The notes under the pieces are model-generated. The model was not told the DNA's origin. It did not search any database and worked only from the letters and a program-made list of their open reading frames with translations. This document shows positions 56,241 through 64,000 of a stretch of 64,000 nucleotides of DNA, piece by piece. The DNA is from Gautieria morchelliformis (lineage: Eukaryota > Basidiomycota > Agaricomycetes > Gomphales > Gomphaceae): NCBI GenBank assembly GCA_015179125.1, contig WHVA01000475.1, positions 1-64,000 of the forward strand, in the 5' to 3' direction. The translations under genes and the position numbers were made by a program. How positions within the stretch are numbered: position 1 is the stretch's first letter; each line of letters starts with the position of its first letter.

Positions 56241-56371
56241 CTAGGAGATGACGGACGATCAACCTTTTCTGATGGTTTATAGACTCTGGACTCGACTTCA
56301 TTCGGCATCGGTTGTAGGTTGTAGGCTACTAGTATGTTCCGCTAACGCACTCGGATAGCAATGGAGCCTCG

Positions 56372-56462
56372 CAGCGTTAAATCGGGTTTTGCAATTCTAA
56401 ATCTGTTGCTGCAGGGCCAGTAGATATTGTGCTCGCTGACACCGCAAGCACCACACAATCAG
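56372..56462. repeat. direct repeat, right copy
   Basis: Second copy of the segment at 52512-52605, same orientation, ending ACCACACAATCAG. It lies just inside the inner end of the right arm, so the two direct repeats are 3.86 kb apart and bracket the left arm plus spacer. Confidence 0.8.
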
Positions 56463-56477
56463 GGTGCATAGCCGCCT

Positions 56478-58846
56478 CGCCTCGCTCCATTACAGATCAA
56501 GCTCTCGGCGGCTCTCCGGCCGTATATTGTATCACATCAATCAACGCCTCAAGAAGAGTGATGAATTTCATGCGTTCATTTGTGGCTGGGTTCCCGCAGT
56601 GGGGTGTCGGTTCCTCACAGAAGTTGGGCAGCGAGATATATATCAAGGGTGTCGGGTCTTGCGCGCAGGTCCTATCTACGCGTACAAGCCACCTCCCACG
56701 GGTACCGTGTACCCGGAATGTCTCTCAGCTGCAATCATTGGTTACAGCGTTGGAATCAAGCAAGTCTACATGTGCAAGAACTTCAACTATGTCTGACTCT
56801 CGATCCAGTAACACCAACAAAATACTCAACGGTTGCATCATTGGCTTTTCTGGTATACGACCATGGTGAGGGCCCGATGTCAATAATTTGAAAGTGTGCA
56901 CTCATGTCGAAATAGCGATCACATTTGATGCTGAAGTTAGTGCGCGTATATATGTTTCTCTATCAAATTGACGTTTGTCATGTCAGGTCGCGAATGTTTG
57001 GAATCGGCCAGGCTCGTTTGGAAAGATATTATTTATATGGGTCAGTACCCACTACCTAAGATTGATCATACCCAACTAGACTACTCACCTCCCGCCGTAG
57101 ACTCGTTACTTTGGGCTTTCCTCGCTTATCATAGCAGTTACCGGTACGTGTGTGTCTCTCACAAGTGAGCGACAATCATGACGATGATGAAATGAAGTTC
57201 ATTTCATGGATCTCTCTCGGCTAAGGTTAGCAGTTTCTTTATATTACCGCAATGTGTCACTATGAACACCTTATTGCATAGGTGTCAGTGCAACTCCCAC
57301 GTATTGGATCACGACATCATCAGTATTCACCTTATCCCTTCAGTTGCAGTGGTTTCTTTTGGTGGGAGGCTATATCGCACGTCATTTCTTGATAAAATGC
57401 CTCTCTCGACTCTGTCTGATTGAGTATGCACAGCTTAAACGGTTTAATTGTCAGCGTAGACGGTGAATACACGTTTCAACCAGGGCATTCAATTATACTA
57501 AGACAGCCAGCATATAGTTATTTTAATGGGCCGGGTATCGATATTTCATGTATAGCTGTGCGGGATGTAATGTTCTTTCACAGGTTTATGCAGTGTATAA
57601 CAACAACAAAAGGCTCATTTATGGCGTCGCTGGTGTCCGTTTGGTGACATTTGTTGCCATCATAGTCATTTGGGCGCTTTATCTCCCCCCTGGTGGGATT
57701 ACCAGCTTCTATATCCTTGCTCATATTTCTCATCGCGTGGGCATGCCTGGGATTTCCCCCCATCGACGGCTTAACTGGGTGCTATGCTCCTACTACGTCG
57801 ACCTTGGTTGGCCTTTCTTTCGTCCAGGCAGGTGTGACAGAGATCGTCCTGTGCGCCTGCATGCTTTACAAAGCATGGATAACATACAAATACAATTACG
57901 GTTCACCGTTACTAAAGGTGCTCGTTGTGGACAGGTCAGCTTTCATCGTCGTCCTGTTTGGTGCTGCAGTGTGGCAAGCTCTAACGTTACCGCACTGGCA
58001 GTGTTCTCTATTTTTCCAGGTCATTGGATTCATCATTGATTGATTTTCCAATGCCATAACGATGACATCTTCCACACAGTATCTTTGCTGCTCTGCTTAC
58101 AAACACCTTGCTCTTTTTCATTGCTCCTCGTGGCCTTGTGCTAATTGCGCTTGGGTAGGTCACTTATCATTCCTCCGAGGAACACCTGACGATATATGAC
58201 ACGATTTTGAAGGTGGGAGTATGCAGTAGCTTGCGCCATGGGCAGTCGTCTGCTTCTCAGCATGTTTAAACAGGCTTCCAGACAACAGATTTTAACGGGT
58301 CAAAGCTGTGACATTCCAAGCTATTCTCTGTCAGACATTCGCATGCAGGGACAGTCTGCTAGTCACGTTGAGACATCTAGTGTGCTCTCCTGATGGCAAA
58401 AGCCGTCGCCATAATTCTGAAGAATCCAGTGTAGCATCGACTTCCCGTTCTCACTTCACTCCGACTCCTCTCTGCGATGAATGGACACGTTATACTTAAA
58501 GCCATTGTCGACGGTGGTACTTACGAGGCGGCCTCTCTCCCGCTCGATGGTTCCATGTCATATTTATACATTGGTGTGGTCGCGATCCCTTGGCTATCTT
58601 GTATGCAATTTATGGTTGAAGGTGCACATACCTTCCCTACCCGCATTCAAATCTAAGGCAAGGGCACCATTCCCAAGTCCCCGGGAGATCGTGCTGGTGA
58701 GTCTAGTCGATGAGGAGAGGATTGGTTATTGCAATGTACAGGCGTCAATAGCTGTGGCAAGACAAGGATCGGATAGGAAACGCTTGAGCACTCACTTGAT
58801 ATCCCCCTCTTACGCGCTTTACTGGTCTGGAACAATACGCACTTTG
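56478..58846 (+). repeat. inverted repeat, right arm
   Basis: Reverse complement of 52610-54905. The outer limit is near the TTTACTGGTCTGGAAC segment at 58.82-58.84 kb; the inner limit is near 56.48 kb. Confidence 0.88.
56800..58393 (+). CDS. DUF6533-type multi-pass membrane protein, right copy
   Basis: Spliced reading: TKYSTVASLAFLVYDH, intron (donor GTGAGG), CLESARLVWKD, SCAGCNVLSQVYAVYNNNKR, LIYGVAGVRLVTFVAIIVIW, LGFPPIDGLTGCYAP, SFVQAGVTEIVLCACMLYKA, YGSPLLKVLVVDRSAFIVVL, TNTLLFFIAPRGLVLIALG, a GTAGGT intron, MGSRLLLSMFKQASRQQ and a stop at 58391-58393. The pattern (YDH motif, R-x-YAVY, LYKAW, SPLL-VLVRDS-like, RG, GSRLL) is that of DUF6533 proteins, predicted to have seven helices. It is divergent to the left copy. 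Exact start and one splice frame were not fixed. Confidence 0.6.
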
Positions 58847-59211
58847 CTTTAAATACCTGACGTAGAAATTCAGATGATATTCTACGTATCTGCGGGATAT
58901 CCTCAACGTTTTCACCAAATAGCGCGGACTCGATACTTGGGTAAATGTGATCACCCCAATTTATTTAATATTAATCTGGTAAATAATTAGCGGGGCCGCC
59001 GCTCCACACGCTCGGGATAATTAACGAGAAATAAAATAAAATAAACTGACACTGGCCACAGTGTGCAATAATAATATACATATGGATCTAAAACAAAACA
59101 TGAGAGCTAAAAACGAAGGCATGCGCGTGCGTGTGCGCAGCGGACGTTGGGTGGAGTTGTCTCAAAAAGGTTACCTTCTGCAGAAGGCATGAGTAGAACT
59201 ATATAAGTAAA
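58847..59211. other. AT-rich intergenic stretch
   Basis: No coding signal. Contains homopolymer-rich and GT/CA-rich segments (59120-59140). Confidence 0.4.
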
Positions 59212-60190
59212 CTTAATCGTTGGAAGGGTGATTTACCTTCTTCCTGATGCCTAAACAGCCGTTTGCTACGCCGCGCCGTACTGGCGCGATTTTCCCACGG
59301 GGTATTGTCCGTTGGAGTTCGTAACATATGCAATGAGCAGCCCCAGAAGTGCAGAAGAATACAATCCGGCACTTTCGACCACGGCGAAGATTACTGGTCT
59401 GAGAGTACTCGGATGGTGGGTGGGTACAGATCGACTCGCGGTCCAAATTCGGAGCACAATCATGCCTAGGCGGATGGTCAGAAACCGTGACGTTCCTCAG
59501 TCATTGAATATGCGACTTGCTTGTGCAGTAAAGATTTGTGGCCATGGTAAGGACGAAGTAGGCCGTTATCCACGGTCCACCAGCCTCGAATATGGTCAAG
59601 CCAGGCGTCGCATTGGTCATGTTCCAGGTGGTGAAATAACCAGTAGCTAGATCACACACGTTCAGACTGCAGATCAGACGGGGTCAGCAAGCACAGAACT
59701 TACCAGCACACCCGGCGGAAGTCAATACTGGAAATATGATAACATGGTAGTTTCCCCGGTGGACGACCCAGCATCTCCAGGTCTGCAGGAAAGGTAATTG
59801 CCTGCTCAGGGGAGGGTGATTACTGGAGCGAACGCACCACAAGCGCGTCACCTATCAATATTTGTGTAATATAAATTCCAGTCTTCGCAATATGAAGCAG
59901 GTGGGCGACATTGTTATAGTATCCTTCTAGACAAAGCATGAGCATGTGAACATAGATGTAGGGACGGTCGATCTTGGACTTAGGGACGGTCGATCTACGC
60001 TAAGCCCGACATACCGAGTGCACCTAATGAATTGCGAAAGAAAACGAAGGCTTGTAAAATTCTGACGAAGTCAATTATAAGGTGCTGGGTTGACACGAAT
60101 TGGCCTCCCGTGGTGACAAGTGTAGTGAAAGAGTTCACCACAGTGGCGAGAACGAACAAGGCAAGCGCATCCGGCCTCTAGGTCATTAAA
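59212..60190 (-). CDS. multi-pass integral membrane protein (basidiomycete hypothetical), partial
   Basis: Spliced minus reading: PDALALFVLATVVNSFTTLV, TTGGQFVSTQHLIIDFVRIL, NNVAHLLHIAKTGIYITQIL and IGDALV, intron (GTGCGT...CTGCAG, about 59774-59821), TWRCWVVHRGNYHVIIFPVL and TSAGCA, intron (GTAAGT...CTGCAG, about 59667-59703), GYFTTWNMTNATPGLTIFEA, PWITAYFVLTMATNLYCTS, intron with a GCAAGT donor and CCTAG acceptor, MIVLRIWTASR, RPVIFAVVESAGLYSSALLG and LLIAYVTNSNGQYPV. The helix pattern and motifs (TWRCWVV, VVESAGLYS) are those of a widespread basidiomycete membrane protein family of unknown role. The N-terminal helix and C-terminal tail are not seen. A small GGGACGGTCGATCT duplication lies at 59960-59995. 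Confidence 0.6.
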
Positions 60191-60374
60191 AAGAAAGCTG
60201 GACAAAGATAGGGGTGAAGAGGAAGCAGCTGAAGATCAGAAGAGGTCTATCTCACCGAAACCGAAACGCACTTTCATGCGTCCAGCACCGATCCTAGGTG
60301 CTTCCTCGGGTCAGTGGCTGGGTTTGTGAGGGTCTAGCAAGGTGTATTAGCAGGCAACAAAGGAATAACAGGTA

Positions 60375-60819
60375 TGAAAAGTCTTACCGATGCGCTGACT
60401 GAACCGCAGGCCACAGTTGCCGCAATGAAGTCGAATGGTCACATCCTCGAGTCGGTTTCGTTGCCGGCGCTTGAGAATCGTGTCAAAAAAGCCATAAACA
60501 TTGGGAGGACGTACAGCAACAAATAAAAACTCTTCAAACAGCCCATGAAGAACTTGCAGCTACCGTGGAGGGCCAGGAACAGGACCTGGTCAAGATCGAG
60601 GGACGTATGGAGCATATGGATGAGATAATCGGTGAGTTGACCGAGCAGGTCAACGCGCATTCCGCAAAGAAGGCAAAAGAGGAGGAAAAGTCTGCTCCAA
60701 AGAACAAGAGAGGCAAAGGCAAGAAAAACAAATCAATGGAGGTAGATGATACCGAATCCGATAGTGATGAGATGGTGGTCAAAGTCAAACGGCACGTCGG
60801 ACCTTTTGTGCAACAGTGA
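60375..60819 (+). pseudogene. coiled-coil protein with basic/acidic tail
   Basis: MKSLTDALTEPQATVAAMKS to ALENRVK, then in the next frame HKHWEDVQQQIKTLQTAHEE and LVKIEGRMEHMDEIIGELTE, followed by a Lys-rich segment (KNKRGKGKKNK), an acidic stretch (MEVDDTESDSDEM) and VQQ-stop at 60819. The heptad pattern is clear. One 1-nt frame change near 60495 suggests decay or a short undetected intron. Family not recognised. Confidence 0.4.
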
Positions 60820-61140
60820 CGCGTGACGCGTCAACAACGCGTCGAGGGTGATGACGCGCAATATTATAGAATTATGTATATGATATATTACTACTATGCA
60901 AGCAAAAATAACAAGTCCACATATATCCCCAGCAGAGACTTGGATAATATTTGGAATATTGGCTCACATATAACCTAAATATCTCAATAGGAGATATTTG
61001 GCACATACTCAGAAATTTTGAGTTTTACTCAAATTTATTAAGGAGGTATTTTGGTTCAAAGTGCAGTGTAGTCACAAGATTGGAGAGATAAACCATAACT
61101 AATCAATTTCATCACTAAAAGCGCGCGTCACCATGTCACG
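60816..61140. mobile_element. candidate small inverted-terminal element
   Basis: The left tip GTGACGCGTGACGCGT and the right tip (read inversely) GTGACATGGTGACGCGCG are similar CG-rich inverted ends around a 290-bp AT-rich core. The stop codon of the upstream ORF lies in the left tip. No convincing target duplication, so this is tentative. Confidence 0.3.
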
Positions 61141-61461
61141 TATGGCACGTGTGTCCATCCCGGCCTGTCATGTCGCCGGACCGGCATCTCCGGCATCTGG
61201 TACCATGAGCTGGCCATCACAGAGCAGGCATGGCTTAGCCATGGCAGTGCATGCTGGCGTCCGATGTCCTGCCCGTGATAATATGTCGGCATCCATGGCA
61301 GCCTGGCTACACCATCGTAGGTTCGGCGCAAGCCTTGAAGCTCCGACTTCATCTCCAGAGGAGAGGCTTGTACCAAGATGCTGCGCTAGGGGGACCGTCT
61401 CTTCACGGTGCTGTGTCGGCCACAACACCTCTCGCGTCAAGGTTTCTTTAGATTATCGTAA
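61141..61461 (-). repeat. repeat G, copy 1 (LTR-like, minus)
   Basis: On the minus strand it starts TGTTACGATAATC and contains CCCCCTAGCGCAGCATCTTG and GTACAAGCC, shared with 62178-62400 in the opposite orientation. The ORFs in it are not conserved between copies. Solo or truncated LTR is the likeliest reading. Confidence 0.45.
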
Positions 61462-62177
61462 CAGAGATGTATTCTGACAACTTGTCCTGTGTGAGTAGCT
61501 AAGAATCAATTTAATTATGTCATGATGTATGTGCCTTCTGGGACAAGTGACAAATGGCTTGTGAGGCACGTAGTTGAACCAGTCACTCAAGACTAATTTT
61601 CAGAAAATTATAACAAAGACCTGTATTATGTTTTAAAGTGATCCCATAAATTACTTTGCTGCTCGGTGACCAGTGGGCGCAGCACCAGGCACTTTTCCAG
61701 ACGACGGTGTCGACAGTTCGTCACGTCACGTGACTTTAAGCACGCTTGCGTTTTAAATGGACATTGACGTATGCTGGGGAGATATCCTGCTGTTATCATG
61801 CAAAGATGCTCTAGAGGACAGGATTGGCATCTCTCTCTCATCAGTCATCTGCGAGTCTCATATTCTGAGCTATTATGTTTCTCTTCTCTTCTCCTTGCCC
61901 GAAGGTTTGAAACCGTGCCTGTCAATTTATTCGTACCACTACTATCATAGCGATCGAGCTGTCCCATTTGCTGCTAAAGATTTTTAGGATATCTGGCCTA
62001 CATTCCCAACTATAGATGTCCTTAAAAATCAATGAGCGGCCGTCTGTAACACGTTGACAAGTGAGATAGCGCAATTGTGCCCACCCCCACTATTCCCAAC
62101 GGGATACAAGACAGCTGTTCAGTGATCAAGCAATTATAAATAGCTAGGGAGCTCAAGAGACATATGGTCTAGTAGAT
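61462..62177. other. non-coding stretch between repeat G copies
   Basis: No credible gene. A 76-codon plus-strand frame (61757-61987) has no family resemblance that I can see. Confidence 0.35.
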
Positions 62178-62400
62178 TGTTATAATGAGTGAAGCCGTAG
62201 AGAGTGTGTGGCTGGTGGTAGAGGCGGCGGGAGACGGCCCACCTAGCGCGGCATCTTGGTACAAGCCCCTTCTCCGGAAGGTGCTCGCGGAGCGTGAACT
62301 TTGAGTCGGAGATGGGGCTTGTGCCGAACCTAACACCATCGGCGAAAGCGCGCATAGATAATACTACCGTGTAAGCGCTTGCCGTTTTCGTAATCATGCC
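62178..62400 (+). repeat. repeat G, copy 2 (plus)
   Basis: Starts TGTTATAATGAGTGAAGCC and carries GGCCCACCTAGCGCGGCATC and TTGGTACAAGCC, matching copy 1 inverted. The right end was not defined. Confidence 0.45.
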
Positions 62401-62626
62401 AGCGCCTCATACCCGCTTGCAAGGGCCGTACAAGGCGTTGCAAGTAGTACATACCCATACACCCCTCAGGAAAGACTTGAGGCTCATTATAGTATCTTAT
62501 AATTGTTCCACAGGCTCACAAATGGAAGGTAAGCATTGTAGAACCCTTTTAAGTATGCCATTGGTCTTTATCCCACTTACATGAACAAGTAACCATCGCG
62601 GCTCATTCCTGATGGCAAGATGAGGC

Positions 62627-63980
62627 TCACGCGGAGTCATACCCTTCTCCATCACCTCCCTCATCACAATCTCCGTCCTCGTCTTCCTCATCTCCTTCTC
62701 CATCTTCGACCTCGCTGTGCGAGGATTCAGCTTCGGACTCTTCCTCAACTTCTTCTGCCTCCTTGTCCTCTTCGCAGTCAGGCACAATCGCCGTGCCCTC
62801 CACGGTCCCAGCGTGGCTGTCTAGGTCATCGAAGCCTTCGTCCGACTCTCGGCCGTCCTCGGGACAATGAGCGCTGGTCTCCGTATCATAGTGTATAGAA
62901 TGCCCAATGCCTCCTTCGAGGAACCTCATGAGCATGTCACGATCTGCCCACCTGTACCCGGCCTCATCAGCAAATGACGGTATGACCGCATGTAATTTGT
63001 ATGATAGCCACCTATTAACATAAAAGTACTGCCAATCCTCAGTGCTTGTGCGATCCCGACGTGCGATAGAACGGCCTGGCAACAGTTCATTGGTCTGCCC
63101 ATGTGTGAAGGCGGGGATAAGATGCACTGTTCGAATGACGTTAGCAGGATCGAGGAACCCAAATGGTTCTGTGTCGTCTGAGTCAGTGACAAAGCCTATG
63201 CGGTCCAGTCGACGTGCACGGGGGCCCGAACGATACGTCACGTCTTTTCCAAACCATCGGACCCAGAGGAAGTGCATCAGCTGAGGAGGTGTGAGCATGC
63301 CATTTTCTTGCTCATACATTACTTGTGTGTGAAATATACCGATGACTCGAGCATACCAAAAGGGATGGTACTGAGTGCTGTTGGGGTCATCCTGCGCTTG
63401 CACCATTATGTCACAATGGTCAGTCCCTGGGTTGCATGAGTCTTGACTGCGACGTAAATCATAAGTGGTAAAGTTGATGCGAAGAACATGGTGGCGATAG
63501 ATACGGTGCTTGGCAAAAACGACCCTGTTACGAGCAGCGGGGCTGAACGTAGCTTCATCCCCGTCGTATTCATGGCCCAACAGATGGGAGAGCAAGTGGT
63601 CTTGAAGCCTAGGGTAAAATTCCTGCGTCTGCTGTCACAGCACTGTCGTGTTAACAATGAGAAATACACACCCTGACCGCTGGATCTCCTTCATGCTCTT
63701 GCACGAAGGTGCCGATATCTATGGGATGCCTTCTGCCTTCTGAGATATGGTGGTGCTCTCGGGGATCTGTATAAGGTAAGGGTTCCTCGAGAGGTGGTTG
63801 AGGTTGTGCAGGCTTAGATGTACTTTGGGAGACTCTGTTGTGTATGGCACGCATGTGGGTTTCTCGACGATCCAGGTTGGTCATACTTGACGCTGGAGGC
63901 CCGAGGATAGCGACACTTTGAAATTTTGTGTTCCAGTTCACCCTAATACATCCTGCAGTCAGCATCAAGTCCGCAAACAA
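62627..63980 (-). CDS. Plavaka/KDZ-like transposon protein, C-terminal part
   Basis: The minus-strand gene runs in from beyond the window: HISEGRRHPIDIGTFVQEHE and GDPAVR, a 48-nt intron (GTGTGT...CGCAG, about 63626-63673), EFYPRLQDHLLSHLLGHEYD, RIYRHHVLRINFTTYDLRRS, CDIMVQAQDD, YHPFWYARVIGIFHTQV, LMHFLWVRWFGKDVTYRSGP, FGFLDPANVIRTVHLIPAFT and QYFYVNR, a 57-nt intron (about 62953-63009), ADRDMLMRFLEGGIGHSIHY, then a long Glu/Asp/Ser tail to a stop at 62627. The TTYD-RR-D, YARVIGI-H, RWFG, HLIPAF and DRDM-MR-GGG-GH signature is characteristic of the conserved C-terminal region found in large fungal DNA-transposon proteins of this kind. The catalytic part would lie outside the window. The frame is open throughout once spliced. 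Confidence 0.65.
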
Positions 63981-64000
63981 GAGTGGACCTGGGCACTTAC

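Noticed and set aside
61133-61477. ORFs in repeat G copy 1
   Set aside because: Not conserved in the inverted copy at 62.2 kb.
1-64000. tRNA, rRNA or CRISPR loci
   Set aside because: No cloverleaf with A/B boxes, rRNA core sequence or regularly spaced direct repeats was recognised; the organism is eukaryotic. A tRNAscan run would be decisive.

Overview
The window looks like repeat-rich DNA from a filamentous basidiomycete (Agaricomycetes type). Support comes from 45-60 nt GT-AG introns, chromodomain Ty3 elements, Ty1/copia debris, a Helitron, a PIF/Harbinger element, a Plavaka/KDZ-like transposon ORF, and fragments of typical basidiomycete families (glyoxal oxidase, UDP-glycosyltransferase, GT2 glycosyltransferase, DUF6533-type membrane proteins). 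I did not find an intact housekeeping gene. I cannot name the genus.

Layout. 1-0.85 kb: a broken copy of an unrecognised multicopy gene, here called X. 1.63-7.86 kb: a full-length Ty3 chromovirus on the minus strand with two almost identical 479/480-bp LTRs. 7.87-14.6 kb: a mosaic of LTRs, two copia fragments, a Ty3 protease fragment, and a coiled-coil plus Zn2Cys6-like gene split by a solo LTR. 14.85-26.2 kb: two older Ty3 copies on the minus strand, invaded by LTR family A (about 1 kb), LTR family B (about 1.07 kb) and a 674-bp Harbinger-type MITE, nested up to three deep. 26.2-27.8 kb: a copia 3' half with its LTR. 27.8-33.5 kb: the second copy of gene X, cut by solo LTRs A, B and C, an LTR-like segment D and a foldback MITE. 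33.8-41.5 kb: a Helitron (minus) whose Rep region carries a complete 3.5-kb PIF/Harbinger element (37.05-40.56 kb) with 36-bp perfect TIRs and two multi-exon genes.

41.5-52.6 kb: low-repeat DNA with an OB-fold-like protein gene and a run of partial, broken gene pieces: UGT, Hop2, GT2, a surface-protein domain and glyoxal oxidase. 52.6-58.85 kb: an inverted repeat with about 2.3-kb arms, each bearing a DUF6533-type membrane protein gene in divergent orientation. Its spacer contains a second, longer Hop2 pseudogene. 59.2-60.2 kb: a multi-exon membrane protein. 60.4-60.8 kb: a coiled-coil gene. 61.1-62.4 kb: two inverted copies of a further repeat. 62.6-64 kb: the C-terminal part of a Plavaka/KDZ-like transposon protein running off the edge.

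The most useful signal is the insertion record. Many target-site duplications survive exactly (GTCAC, ATACT, GAGTG, CCACC, AGCTT, AAAAA, TTA, ATT). Interrupted reading frames can therefore be traced across insertions, and recombinant junctions without TSDs stand out. All statements about families rest on motif recognition by eye; no search was run.
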